From positions 1 through 64,000 of the forward strand of contig DRKP01000137.1 in assembly GCA_011051715.1 (NCBI GenBank): a DNA stretch of 64,000 bases, written 5' to 3'. The stretch is from Sedimenticola thiotaurini. GTDB taxonomy: Bacteria; Pseudomonadota; Gammaproteobacteria; Chromatiales; Chromatiaceae. This document shows positions 21,646 through 29,774 of this stretch, piece after piece; positions within the stretch are counted from its first letter, which is position 1, and the number at the start of each line of letters is the position of its first letter. The position numbers and the translations under genes are program-made. Under the pieces are notes generated by a model, which was given only the letters and a program-made list of their open reading frames with translations, was not told the origin of the DNA and made no database searches.

Positions 21646-22667
21646 CACGGCTTCTCCTCCAGCGTCCGGTGGGTCCTGAACGCCGGCAGCAGCACCAGCA
21701 TCACCGGGATCACCAGCCAGTAGAAGCGCTCGTTCCAGACCCGGATGCGCTCGTCGGCGGTGGCCTCGGCGGCCTGTTCGGAGGTGGCCCAGTCGAGGAT
21801 CCGGGTGGTGTCCCCGGCGCGGTAGTCCGCCGCCAGATAGAGCCCGTCCCCGGCCACGGCCAGCCGCTTGAGGCCGGCCTCGTCGAGCCGTGACTCCACC
21901 ACCTGGCCCCGGCTGTCGGTGAGGAAGCGGCCGTTGTGCCCGGGTACCGGCCCCCCACCACTGGTGCCGACGGCGAGCACGCTGAGGCGGATGCCGTCGC
22001 GGGCCATGGCCTTCACCTGCTGCTCGATGCCGGGCTCGTCGAAGTCCCCGTCCGAGATCAGCAGGATGCTGTGCTGGCTCTTCTCCGGCTGGCCGGCGAG
22101 CAGGCTGCGTGCCCGTGCCAGGGCCTGGCCCAGACGGCTGCCCTGGAGCCGTACCAGGTCACTGGAGATGGCCGGCAACTGGTTGCGGATGGACTGGGTG
22201 TCGTCGGTGATGGGGGCGATGACGTGGGCGACGGAGGCGAAGGCGATGAGGCCGATACGCACTCCCCGGGCCTGGTTTGCCAAGTCCTCGATCTCCTGCC
22301 GCGCCCGCGCCAGTCGCGACGGCGCCACGTCGGCCACCTCCATGGAGCGGGAGATGTCCAGCAGGATCACCAGGTCGGCGCCGGGGGTGAACAGCTGGAT
22401 CTCGGTATAGTCCCAGCGTGGTCCGGCCATGGCCACCACCAGGGCGCTCCACAGCAGGGCCCAGCGGCGGAAGCGTCGCCAGCGCTCGCCGGAGTGGAGT
22501 TCGCGGCTGCCGGTGAGGTGGGGCAGCAGGTGGCGGTCGGCGTAGCGCTGCAGCCGGGCATCGTCACCGAACTCGGCGCTGCGGCGCAGCCAGGCGCCGA
22601 CCGGAAGGATCAGCAGCAGCCCGAGCAGCCACCAGGGTGCGGCGAAATGGAAGCCCAGGTCAGACAC
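21645..22667 (-). CDS. batB: BatB-like VWA-domain membrane protein
   Basis: A 340-residue protein with an N-terminal membrane anchor (WWLLGLLLILPVGAWL), a second helix near residue 75, a von Willebrand factor A domain with MIDAS motif DISRS (104-108) and later TDD and SDGD acidic positions, and a C-terminal helix (FYWLVIPVMLVLLP). It pairs with the neighbouring VWA protein encoded just upstream. The GTG start at 22667 overlaps the batA stop by 8 bp. The VWA domain is predicted to face the periplasm. Confidence 0.92.
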   Translation of the reverse strand: MSDLGFHFAAPWWLLGLLLILPVGAWLRRSAEFGDDARLQRYADRHLLPHLTGSRELHSGERWRRFRRWALLWSALVVAMAGPRWDYTEIQLFTPGADLVILLDISRSMEVADVAPSRLARARQEIEDLANQARGVRIGLIAFASVAHVIAPITDDTQSIRNQLPAISSDLVRLQGSRLGQALARARSLLAGQPEKSQHSILLISDGDFDEPGIEQQVKAMARDGIRLSVLAVGTSGGGPVPGHNGRFLTDSRGQVVESRLDEAGLKRLAVAGDGLYLAADYRAGDTTRILDWATSEQAAEATADERIRVWNERFYWLVIPVMLVLLPAFRTHRTLEEKP

Positions 22668-23706
22668 GTCCCACCCCCTCAGGCAGCCGGATGCGGCCCT
22701 CCGGGAACAGGCCGAGGAACAGCAGGATCAGCAGGGCGGCGCCCAGCGGCCAGCGGTACAGGGGACGGGGGATCAGCACAGTTCGTGGTTCCGCCTCGGT
22801 CTTCTCCAGGGCATCGATGCGACGCGAGATCTCCTCCAGCGCGCGGGTGTTGGTGGCGCGGAAATAGGCGCCACCGGTGGCGGCGGCGATCTGTTTCAGA
22901 CTCTCCTCGTCCATGCCGATGTCGGTCTCCGGCCGGTACTGACCGTCGCTGCCCTGGATCATCACCTCCTGCTTGTTGCTGCCGACGCCGATGGTGTAGA
23001 TGCGCACCCCTTCCCGCGCCGCCAGCCGGGCCGCCTCCAGCGGCGGGATCAGTCCGGCGGTGTTCTCGCCGTCGGTCACCAGCAGCAGCACGCGGGAGCC
23101 CTCCGGACGCTCGCGCAGCTTCTTCACGCTGAGGCCGATGGCATCGCCCATGGCGGTGGCATTGCCGGCCATTCCCGGAACGATGTCGTCGAGGATACGA
23201 CGCACGGCACGCCGGTCCAGGGTCAGGGGTGACTGCACGAAGGCCTGGTCGCCGAAGATCACCAGCCCGACCCGGTCTCCCTGGCGCTTCCCGATCAGCT
23301 GTCCCATCACCCCCTTGACCACCGCCATCCGGCTCACCGGGCGGCCACCGCGGCTGAAGTCCAGCGCGGTCATGGAACGGGAGGTGTCGATGGCGAGCAT
23401 CAGGTCGTAGCCCTCGTTGTCGATCTCGGTATGGGGTTCCAGCCACTGGGGCCGCATCACCGCCAGGGTGAGGGCGAGCCAGAGCAGGGCCAGCAGCAGG
23501 GCGTGCACCCGTCCGGCGATGGCGCTGCGCGGACGCCGGCCCTGGAAGTTGTGCCGCAGCCGGGCCAGCGACGGGTGCAGCAGGGTGGTGCGCTGGCCCT
23601 CGGTGGGGCGCTCCTCGCCGGGATGGACGAAGCGCGGCCAGAACAGCCGTACCAGCAGTGGCAGGGGCAGGGCGAAGGCCATCCAGGGCCAGTGGAACTC
23701 AAACAC
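22660..23706 (-). CDS. batA: BatA-like VWA-domain membrane protein
   Basis: A 348-residue protein with an N-terminal helix (WMAFALPLPLLVRLFW), a second helix near residue 70-84, a VWA domain with intact MIDAS DTSRS (107-111) and TDGEN, and a C-terminal helix (LGAALLILLFLGLF). In related operons a MoxR ATPase acts on VWA proteins, by analogy with RavA-ViaA. The start is read as GTG at 23706 because GGTGGAGG lies 7 bp upstream and it overlaps the DUF4381 stop by 8 bp. Confidence 0.92.
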   Translation of the reverse strand: MFEFHWPWMAFALPLPLLVRLFWPRFVHPGEERPTEGQRTTLLHPSLARLRHNFQGRRPRSAIAGRVHALLLALLWLALTLAVMRPQWLEPHTEIDNEGYDLMLAIDTSRSMTALDFSRGGRPVSRMAVVKGVMGQLIGKRQGDRVGLVIFGDQAFVQSPLTLDRRAVRRILDDIVPGMAGNATAMGDAIGLSVKKLRERPEGSRVLLLVTDGENTAGLIPPLEAARLAAREGVRIYTIGVGSNKQEVMIQGSDGQYRPETDIGMDEESLKQIAAATGGAYFRATNTRALEEISRRIDALEKTEAEPRTVLIPRPLYRWPLGAALLILLFLGLFPEGRIRLPEGVGRV

Positions 23707-24220
23707 GGCGCAGCCTCCACCAGGACCGCTTCCGCCGGCCATAGACCTCCGTGCTGTTGCGGACCATGCGCTGGGCGGCGCGGATCAGCTCGTCCAGCGT
23801 CTCCTCTCCCGGCGCCCAGTCGTCCGGGGCATAGGGCAGCTGCAGCAGGATGCGCCCCCGGGCGGGCCAGTCGAAACCGTTCGGATCCTGTTCCCGCAGC
23901 CACTCCAGCCACTCCTCGCCGGAGAGGCGGGCGGCGCGCGCGCGGCCGAAGCGGGCGATGGCGATGCGGCGCAGCAGCTCGGACAGTTCGCTGGCGGCCT
24001 GCTTCGGCGTCAGCGTGTGGCGCCGGCTGCGCAGGTGGCGCAGGGCGGCCCATGCCTCCTGTTTCCAGCTGCCGGGGGGGTAGCGCACCAGGTAGCGCAC
24101 CAGCGACACCAGCAGCAGGACGACCAGGATCACCAGCGCGGCGCCGATCCACCAGCCTGCGGCCGGTGGCCACCAGGAGATGGGGTCGAGCCCGTGGATG
24201 TCGCGCAGCCGGGGGCCCAT
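23699..24220 (-). CDS. DUF4381 membrane protein
   Basis: A 173-residue protein with one strong transmembrane helix near residues 24-44 (WIGAALVILVVLLLVSLV) and a basic cytoplasmic region containing RRHTLTPKQAASELSELLRR, typical of DUF4381. Such proteins regularly sit between DUF58 and VWA genes in MoxR operons; the function is unknown. The ATG at 24220 overlaps the DUF58 stop as TGATG. Confidence 0.88.
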   Translation of the reverse strand: MGPRLRDIHGLDPISWWPPAAGWWIGAALVILVVLLLVSLVRYLVRYPPGSWKQEAWAALRHLRSRRHTLTPKQAASELSELLRRIAIARFGRARAARLSGEEWLEWLREQDPNGFDWPARGRILLQLPYAPDDWAPGEETLDELIRAAQRMVRNSTEVYGRRKRSWWRLRRV

Positions 24221-25140
24221 CAGCGCAGGATCCGCAGCCGGCTGCTGTGAACCATGCCGGTCATCAGGGAGCGGTGGACGTCGCGGTCGGTGCGGATGGG
24301 AAGCACCGGGATGCCGAGGCGGTTGGCGGTGCCGGTGAGCAGCATGCGGTTGTGCTCCCACTCCTCGCGGTAGGCCTGGCGGCCGGCGGCGTCGTCGGTG
24401 TCGATCTCCAGCAGTTCTCCGTCGGGACCGGCGAACAGCGCATTGCCCATCTCGGGCAGCTCCCAGTCGGCCGGATCGTCCACCGGGATCATCACCAGGG
24501 TGTGGCGCTGACACAGCCGGCCCAGGGTGCTCTCCAGGCTGATCACGTCCCGGTTGAGATCGGCGATGAGGAAGATCAGGCTGCCGGTGGCGGTGCCGCG
24601 CTCGGCCCGGTGCAGGGCGCTGAGCAGCGGGTCCTTGCCCGCCTCCACCCTGCCGGACGGCCCGGAGAGGGCCTTCAGCAGGCGCCACAGGGCGCGCCGG
24701 TCCTTGGTCGGGCGGAAATGGTGGGGCAGGCTGCCGGCGGCGCCGAACAGCAGCCCGCCGACGCGGTCGTTGAGGCCGCTGGCGGCCCAGCCGAGCAGGG
24801 CGGCGGCGCGCGCCGCCTGGATCGACTTGAAGGTGCCGCGGGTGCCGAAGTTCATGTGCGGACCCTGATCCACACACAGTACCACGCTGCGTTCGCGCTC
24901 CTCCCGGAACACCTTCAGGTGGGGGCTGTTGGTGCGCGCCGTCACCTTCCACTCCATGTTGCGCACGTCGTCCCCCTCCTGGTACTCGCGCACCTCCTCG
25001 AAATCGAGGCCGGTGCCGCGGAACACCGAGGCGTAGAGACCGCTGAAGCTGGAGTTCACCAGGTGGTGGGAGGCCAGCCCCAGGGTGCGGGACTGGTGGC
25101 GCAGCTCCAGCAGGTCGTCGAGTTCGGGGTACAGCGGCAT
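24220..25140 (-). CDS. DUF58 domain protein
   Basis: A 306-residue cytosolic protein of the DUF58 family, which has a VWA-like fold. The family core is seen in GTGLDFEEVREYQEGDDVRNMEWKVTART (within about residues 42-70), followed by LCVDQGPHMNFG, a degenerate MIDAS-like segment. It is encoded 12 bp after moxR, the usual pairing, and likely works with the MoxR ATPase. There is no signal peptide or membrane helix. Confidence 0.92.
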   Translation of the reverse strand: MPLYPELDDLLELRHQSRTLGLASHHLVNSSFSGLYASVFRGTGLDFEEVREYQEGDDVRNMEWKVTARTNSPHLKVFREERERSVVLCVDQGPHMNFGTRGTFKSIQAARAAALLGWAASGLNDRVGGLLFGAAGSLPHHFRPTKDRRALWRLLKALSGPSGRVEAGKDPLLSALHRAERGTATGSLIFLIADLNRDVISLESTLGRLCQRHTLVMIPVDDPADWELPEMGNALFAGPDGELLEIDTDDAAGRQAYREEWEHNRMLLTGTANRLGIPVLPIRTDRDVHRSLMTGMVHSSRLRILR

Positions 25141-25152
25141 CAGGGGGAGTGC

Positions 25153-26151
25153 CTAGGGAATGGCGACCATGTCCAGCAGACGCGATACGAAATCGTCGGT
25201 GGTGATACCCTCGGCCTCGGCCTCGAAGGTGAGCAGGATGCGGTGGCGCAGGATCTCCGGTGCCACCTGCTGGATGTGGCCGGGGGAGACGAAAGTCTCG
25301 CCGTCGAGCCAGGCGCGGGCGCGGGCGCAGCGGGCCAGGGCGATGGAGGCGCGTGGCGATGCGCCGAAGCGGCACCAGCGCGCCAGGGTGTCGTCGTAGG
25401 CGCGCGGGTCACGGGTCGCCTGCACCAGATCGACGATGTAGTTGTTCAGTTTCTCGTCCAGGAACAGGCCGGCCACGTCCCGGCGCATGGCGAACAGGGC
25501 GGCCTGGGACAGGGGACGCTCCGGCGGTTTCGGCTCCTCCTTCAGCTGGCGGCTGTCCAGCTCCAGGATGGCCAGTTCCTCGTCGCGGTTGGGGTAGTCC
25601 ACCCACACCTGCATCAGGAAGCGGTCGAGCTGGGCCTCCGGCAGGTGGTAGGTCCCCTCCTGCTCGATCGGGTTCTGGGTCGCCAGCACCATGAACAGCT
25701 CCGGCAGGGGATAGGTCCGCTGGCCGACGGTGATCTGGTGCTCGCCCATCGCCTCCAGCAGGGCCGACTGCACCTTGGCCGGTGCCCGGTTCACCTCGTC
25801 GGCGAGCAGGATGTTGTGGAACAGGGGGCCGGGGCGGAACTCGAACTCGCCCTTCTCGTGGCGGTAGATGTCGGTTCCGATCAGGTCCGACGGCAACAGG
25901 TCCGGGGTGAACTGCACCCGGTGGAAGTCGCCCTCGATGGCCTCCGACAGGGCCTTGACCGCGGTGGTCTTGGCCAGTCCCGGCATGCCTTCGACCAGCA
26001 GGTGGCCGTTGCTGAGGAGGCAGACCAGCATGCTGTCGATGAGTTTCTGCTGACCGATGATGCGGGAGGCGAGATGCTCCCGGAGAGGATCCAGATCTGT
26101 GGGGTTCATAGGATTGGCTACTGCTGTTGTCCGTTGCTGCGCGAGCCGCAT
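25153..26151 (-). CDS. MoxR-family AAA+ ATPase
   Basis: An AAA+ ATPase of 332 residues. Walker A is GMPGLAKT (55-62), Walker B is ILLADEVNRAP near residue 113, sensor 1 is VLATQNPIEQEGTY, and the C-terminal lid domain has SPRASIALARCARA (sensor 2 Arg). MoxR proteins are chaperone-like and work with VWA partners. It is the first gene of the seven-gene Bat operon. Two ATGs are possible: 26151 has GGAAGAGG just upstream and is used here; 26109 gives the more typical short N-terminus (MNPTDLDPLREHL) but has no Shine-Dalgarno. Confidence 0.94.
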   Translation of the reverse strand: MRLAQQRTTAVANPMNPTDLDPLREHLASRIIGQQKLIDSMLVCLLSNGHLLVEGMPGLAKTTAVKALSEAIEGDFHRVQFTPDLLPSDLIGTDIYRHEKGEFEFRPGPLFHNILLADEVNRAPAKVQSALLEAMGEHQITVGQRTYPLPELFMVLATQNPIEQEGTYHLPEAQLDRFLMQVWVDYPNRDEELAILELDSRQLKEEPKPPERPLSQAALFAMRRDVAGLFLDEKLNNYIVDLVQATRDPRAYDDTLARWCRFGASPRASIALARCARARAWLDGETFVSPGHIQQVAPEILRHRILLTFEAEAEGITTDDFVSRLLDMVAIP

Positions 26152-26171
26152 CGGGCCTCTTCCGGACCCTC

Positions 26172-26204
26172 GTGAGGATGGCGACCTTGAACCGCCATCC
26201 TCAC
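26172..26204. other. 12-bp hairpin upstream of moxR
   Basis: GTGAGGATGGCG (26172-26183) and its exact reverse complement (26193-26204) flank 9 nt. It sits between the argF terminator and moxR, without a T run. It could be a regulatory site, an mRNA leader hairpin or a dispersed repeat. A weak promoter (minus strand TTGCAG at 26263-26258, AATACT at 26239-26234) lies upstream of it for moxR. Confidence 0.5.
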
Positions 26205-26270
26205 CCTTTCCCGCAGCCGATGCAAGCAGGGGAAGTATTTTCGAGTATTCGGGTTTTCTGCAAGGCCCGG

Positions 26271-26291
26271 AAAAAGGGCGCCACCGCGCCC
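26271..26291 (-). terminator. Terminator after argF
   Basis: On the minus strand GGGCGC and GCGCCC form a 6-bp GC stem with a GGTG loop, followed by TTTTT. It lies just past the argF stop and separates argDF from the moxR operon. Confidence 0.85.
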
Positions 26292-26299
26292 CTCACCCC

Positions 26300-27220
26300 T
26301 CACCATCCAACGATCAACATCTCCAGCAGCGCCTTCTGGGCATGCAGCCGGTTCTCCGCCTCGTCCCAGACCACGCTGTGCGGGCCGTCGATGACGGAGG
26401 CGCTCACCTCCTCGCCGCGGTGGGCCGGCAGGCAGTGCATGAACAGGGCGTCGCCGTCGGCGGCGGCCATCACCGTGTCGTCCACCTGGTAACCGGCGAA
26501 GGCATGCTCCCGTTTCTGCTGTTCCTCCTCCTGGCCCATGCTGGCCCAGACGTCGGTGACCACCAGGTCGGCGCCGGCGGCGGCCTCGCGGGGGTCGCGC
26601 AGGATGCGGCAGTGGTCGGCGGCCGGTTCCAGGATCGCGGGATCCGGGTCGTAGCCCTCGGGACAGGCGATGTGCAGCCGGAAACCGAAGCGGCGGGCGG
26701 CGTTGATGTAGGAGTGGCACATGTTGTTGCCGTCGCCGATCCAGGCCACGGTGCGGCCGGCGATATCGCCGCGGTGTTCCAGGTAGGTCTGCATGTCGGC
26801 CAGCAGCTGGCACGGGTGCAGCAGGTCGGTGAGGCCGTTGATCACCGGCACCCGGGAGTGGGCGGCGAAGCGCTCCACGGTGTCGTGGGCGAAGGTGCGG
26901 ATCATGACGCAGTCCACCATCCGCGACAGTACCCGGGCGCTGTCCTCGATCGGCTCGCCGCGGCCCAGCTGGGTGTCACGGGAGGAGAGGAACAGGGCGT
27001 GGCCGCCGAGCTGGGTCATGCCGGTCTCGAACGAGACCCGGGTGCGGGTGGAGGACTTCTCGAACACCATGGCCAGGGTACGGCCGTTGAGGGGTTCGTG
27101 GCGCTCGCCGGCATGCAGGGTCCGCTTCAACTCCACGGCACGGTGCAGCAGTCGCGTCAGCTCCTCCGTCGACAGGTCCAGCAGGGAGAGGAAATGCCTC
27201 GGTGTCGGGTCGTTGTCCAT
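26300..27220 (-). CDS. argF: Ornithine carbamoyltransferase
   Basis: This enzyme makes citrulline from ornithine and carbamoyl phosphate in arginine synthesis. It has 306 residues. The carbamoyl-phosphate sites are STRTR (57-61) and HPCQ near residue 135. The ornithine-site residues are in VWASMGQE and [11 protein letters not shown] (catalytic Cys). It is encoded 24 bp after argD on the same strand and followed by an intrinsic terminator. Confidence 0.97.
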   Translation of the reverse strand: MDNDPTPRHFLSLLDLSTEELTRLLHRAVELKRTLHAGERHEPLNGRTLAMVFEKSSTRTRVSFETGMTQLGGHALFLSSRDTQLGRGEPIEDSARVLSRMVDCVMIRTFAHDTVERFAAHSRVPVINGLTDLLHPCQLLADMQTYLEHRGDIAGRTVAWIGDGNNMCHSYINAARRFGFRLHIACPEGYDPDPAILEPAADHCRILRDPREAAAGADLVVTDVWASMGQEEEQQKREHAFAGYQVDDTVMAAADGDALFMHCLPAHRGEEVSASVIDGPHSVVWDEAENRLHAQKALLEMLIVGW

Positions 27221-27244
27221 CAGTCTCCTCGTCGCCGGCGCGGC

Positions 27245-28423
27245 TCAGTCGCCGGACAGAAAGTCCCGGATCAGGCCGGCCAGCCGTCGTACCAGCTCGC
27301 CCGCCTCGTCGTCGCTCATCACCAGCGGCGGCAGCAGGCGGATCACCCGCTCCGCCGTCACGTTGATCAGCAGGCCCTGCTCCAGGGCGCGGCCCACCAG
27401 TTCACCGCAGGGGCGGTCCAGCTCGATGCCGATCAGCAGGCCCAGACCGCGGATCTCCTCGATACCGGACACCCCGGCAAGGGCATCGGCCAGGTCGGCC
27501 AGCAGAGTCGCCCCGAGGCGTTCCGCCCGCTCCACCAGCCGGTCCCGTTCCAGGGTGTCGAGCACCGCCAGCGCGGCAGCACAGACCAGGGGACTGCCGC
27601 CGAAGGTGGAGCCGTGGCTGCCCGGTCCAAGGAGCCCGGCCGCCTCGCCCCGGGCCAGGCAGGCACCGATGGGGACACCGTTGCCCAGGCCCTTCGCCAG
27701 GGTCATCACGTCGGGCAGTACGCCGGCGTGCTGACAGGCGAACATGCGGCCGCTGCGGCCCATGCCGGTCTGGATCTCGTCCAGCATCATCAGCCAGCCC
27801 TGGCGGTCGCACAGGGCGCGGATGCCGGCCAGGTAGTTCTCGTCGGGGATGTTGATACCGCCCTCGCCCTGGACCGGCTCCACCAGCACGGCGACCGCAT
27901 TGGGGCTGTTCTCGGCCACCGCCTCCAGCGCCGCCAGATCGTCGAAGGGGACGCGCAGAAAGCCCTGTACCAGCGGCTCGAACCCGGCCTGGACCCTGCG
28001 GTTGCCGGTGGCCGACAGGGTGGCCAGGGTGCGGCCGTGAAAGCTCTGATCCATCACCACCACGGCCGGGTTGGCCACGCCCCGGTCGTTGCCGAAGCGG
28101 CGGGCGATCTTGAGCGCCGCCTCGTTGGCCTCGGCCCCCGAGTTGGAGAAGAACACCCGCTCCATGCCGGCGGCCCGGATCAGGCGCTCGCCGAGCTGTT
28201 CCTGCAGCGGGATGCGGTAGAGATTGGAGGTGTGGATGAGCTCACCCGCCTGGTGGCAGAGGGCGTCCCTGACCGCCGGGTGGGCATGGCCCAGACCGCA
28301 GACCGCGATCCCGGACAGGGCGTCCAGATAGCGTTTTCCCTCCATGTCCTGGAGCCATACGCCCTCGCCCCGCTGGAACGCCACCGGCAGGCGGGCATAG
28401 GTGGCCATCAAGGTATCCGGCAT
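27245..28423 (-). CDS. argD: Acetylornithine aminotransferase
   Basis: This PLP-dependent class III transaminase of arginine (and possibly lysine) synthesis has 392 residues, standard for ArgD. The phosphate-binding FSNSGAEANEAALK lies near residue 100. LDEIQTGMGRSG precedes the PLP lysine in TLAKGLGNG near residue 244, and GSHGSTFGGSPL follows. The ATG at 28423 (MPDTLMATYARLPVAF) matches the family N-terminus; an upstream in-frame ATG does not. It is first in argD-argF, with a leader terminator upstream. Confidence 0.96.
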   Translation of the reverse strand: MPDTLMATYARLPVAFQRGEGVWLQDMEGKRYLDALSGIAVCGLGHAHPAVRDALCHQAGELIHTSNLYRIPLQEQLGERLIRAAGMERVFFSNSGAEANEAALKIARRFGNDRGVANPAVVVMDQSFHGRTLATLSATGNRRVQAGFEPLVQGFLRVPFDDLAALEAVAENSPNAVAVLVEPVQGEGGINIPDENYLAGIRALCDRQGWLMMLDEIQTGMGRSGRMFACQHAGVLPDVMTLAKGLGNGVPIGACLARGEAAGLLGPGSHGSTFGGSPLVCAAALAVLDTLERDRLVERAERLGATLLADLADALAGVSGIEEIRGLGLLIGIELDRPCGELVGRALEQGLLINVTAERVIRLLPPLVMSDDEAGELVRRLAGLIRDFLSGD

Positions 28424-28450
28424 GTCACTGGTTCTCCAGCCCGGGTCCCG

Positions 28451-28491
28451 AAAAAACAAAAGGCAGCCCAGCCGTTACAGCGGAGGCCGCC
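28451..28491 (-). terminator. Intrinsic terminator in argD leader (possible attenuator)
   Basis: In the argD sense direction GGCGGCC pairs with GGCTGCC (7 bp with one G-U, 16-nt loop), followed by TTTTGTTTTTT. It lies downstream of the predicted argD promoter and about 30 nt before the argD start, so it would terminate the argD transcript itself. No arginine-rich leader peptide is evident. Confidence 0.65.
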
Positions 28492-28520
28492 CGGGATCGA
28501 GGGCATATCACGCGGAAAAC

Positions 28521-28549
28521 CAATAATCATAGGCAGGTTGCTCTGTCAA
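28521..28549 (-). promoter_or_regulatory. Predicted argD promoter
   Basis: Minus strand TTGACA (28549-28544), 17-bp spacer, TTATTG (28526-28521). The -10 is weak, but the -35 is perfect and the position is right for a leader carrying the attenuator hairpin. Confidence 0.5.
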
Positions 28550-28558
28550 TGCAATAGC

Positions 28559-28602
28559 CTGTGGGAGGGCGATCTCTCCCGGGCGCAGCCGCCCCTCCCG
28601 CT
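28559..28602. repeat. REP-like palindrome between argD and rnpB
   Basis: GTGGGAGGGCG on the left and CGCCCCTCCCGC on the right form an imperfect palindrome resembling REP elements of the GTGGGAGCGGC type. It occupies the divergent promoter gap and overlaps the expected -35 region of rnpB. Confidence 0.45.
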
Positions 28603-28628
28603 ACTCTCCTATGTTATTATGGGTATCC

Positions 28629-29040
28629 GGGAGTCGGCCGGATGATCGCTGCCACGGTTCCACCATGGCGGAGGAAAGTCCGGGCTCCACAGGACAGGAT
28701 GCCAGGTAACGCCTGGGGGGCGCGAGCCCACGGAAAGTGCCACAGAAAACAGACCGCCCGACCACTCTGCCGGCGGTTCATCCGGTGGTCTCATCCACCG
28801 GTCGAAGCCGGCGAGTGGTCGGGTAAGGGTGAAAAGGTGCGGTAAGAGCGCACCGCGTCGCTGGTAACAGCGGCGGCAGGGTAAACCCCATCCGGAGCAA
28901 GACCAAATAGGGGGACGCTGGCGCGAGCCTGAGGTGTGGTCCGCACTGTCCCCGGGTAGGTCGCTCGAGGCGTCCGGCGACGGGCGTCCCAGATGAATGA
29001 TCATCCCCGACAGAACCCGGCTTACAGGCCGGCTCCCACT
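28629..29040 (+). ncRNA. rnpB: RNase P RNA, class A
   Basis: This is the catalytic RNA of RNase P, which matures tRNA 5' ends. The conserved core GAGGAAAGTCCGGGCTCC lies at about 28671, GGTAAGGGTGAAAAGGTGCG at about 28823, and the 3' AGATGAATGATCATCC and ACAGAACCCGGCTTACAG blocks end the gene. The 5' GGGAGTCGGCC pairs with the 3' GGCCGGCTCCC to form helix P1, which sets the ends. The length is about 410 nt. A TATTAT at 28615-28620 is a good -10; the -35 is weak. The 3' end runs into a T6 tract (29040-29045). Confidence 0.97.
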
Positions 29041-29046
29041 TTTTTC
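29020..29046 (+). terminator. rnpB 3' end and terminator
   Basis: The 3' strand of helix P1 (GGCCGGCTCCCA) is followed directly by CTTTTTTCCCC. Transcription most likely ends in this T run. Confidence 0.7.
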
Positions 29047-29219
29047 CCCACTTTTCGGATCGCCGTTCCCGGCGGACCGGCGTTATCCGAGAATTCACTT
29101 TAAGTGCCGATTTTATTCCCCTGTATTCCTATATCTTTATGTCACAGGTTCTTTCTTGGTTCTCCATGTAAGCCGCTGTCTTTAAAGGAACTTTCCCTGA
29201 TTTTGCGTCCTTGATCTCC

Positions 29220-29249
29220 TTGACAACCCCCGAATCCGGTACCTATTAT
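29220..29249 (+). promoter_or_regulatory. mraZ (dcw operon) promoter
   Basis: Perfect TTGACA (29220-29225), 18-bp spacer, TATTAT (29244-29249), with a predicted start near 29256. The upstream stretch 29046-29219 is AT-richer than its surroundings and contains no gene. Confidence 0.85.
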
Positions 29250-29272
29250 GGGTTTAAGTGGGGAAAAGTGGG
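29249..29272 (+). promoter_or_regulatory. MraZ operator (three TGGG boxes)
   Basis: TGGG occurs at 29249, 29259 and 29269, exactly 10 bp apart, overlapping the -10 and the predicted transcription start. This is the known MraZ autorepression layout of phased TGGGN direct repeats. Confidence 0.88.
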
Positions 29273-29316
29273 GGATTCTGGAGACAGGCGTCCCCCCAAC
29301 CATCGGAGGGGGATTC

Positions 29317-29772
29317 TTGTTCCGCGGGGTCACGCAGCTCAACCTGGATGCCAAGGGGCGTCTCGCCATACCGACCCGGTACCGGGACCGGTTGCGGGAG
29401 CAGTGTGACTCCCAGCTGGTGATCACCGTCGACAAGGACCACTGCCTGCTGCTCTATCCCCTGCCCGAGTGGGTGGAGATCGAGCGCAAGCTGATGCAGC
29501 TGCCCTCGTTCGATCCGGTGACGCGCAACCTCCAGCGCCTGATGGTGGGCCATGCCACCGACGTGGAGATGGATGGTCAGGGGCGCGTGCTGCTGCCGCC
29601 GCCCCTGCGCCAGTTCGCCGGGCTGGAGAAGCGGGTGGTGATGATCGGGCAGGGCAGGAAGTTCGAGCTGTGGGACGAGGAGCTCTGGAACCGGCAGCGG
29701 GACGAATGGCTGGATACGGTGGATATGAGTCAGCTGGATTCGTCGAAGAATCTGGGAACCATCACCATCTGA
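29317..29772 (+). CDS. mraZ: Transcriptional regulator MraZ
   Basis: This AbrB-fold DNA-binding protein autorepresses the dcw operon. It has 151 residues, the usual length. The N-terminal [19 protein letters not shown] and the second repeat [16 protein letters not shown] are the two SpoVT/AbrB-like DNA-binding units. The start is read as TTG at 29317 because it aligns with the family MFRG start and has GGAGGGGG 4-7 bp upstream; the longer in-frame ATG at 29248 lies inside the promoter/operator. It is first in the dcw cluster. Confidence 0.94.
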   Translation: MFRGVTQLNLDAKGRLAIPTRYRDRLREQCDSQLVITVDKDHCLLLYPLPEWVEIERKLMQLPSFDPVTRNLQRLMVGHATDVEMDGQGRVLLPPPLRQFAGLEKRVVMIGQGRKFELWDEELWNRQRDEWLDTVDMSQLDSSKNLGTITI

Positions 29773-29774
29773 CC

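Noticed and set aside
26300-27220. ArgF as N-acetylornithine carbamoyltransferase
   Set aside because: Motifs HPCQ and [11 protein letters not shown] and the overall length fit ordinary ornithine carbamoyltransferase.
28424-28525. Arginine-rich leader peptide controlling argD
   Set aside because: Possible short frames in the leader have only one or two Arg codons and run past the terminator hairpin, so peptide-mediated attenuation is not supported.
29035-29055. A second set of GTGGGG-like boxes (minus strand) at the 3' end of rnpB, resembling MraZ boxes
   Set aside because: Only two boxes, spaced 12 bp rather than 10, and located in the rnpB terminator; most likely coincidence.
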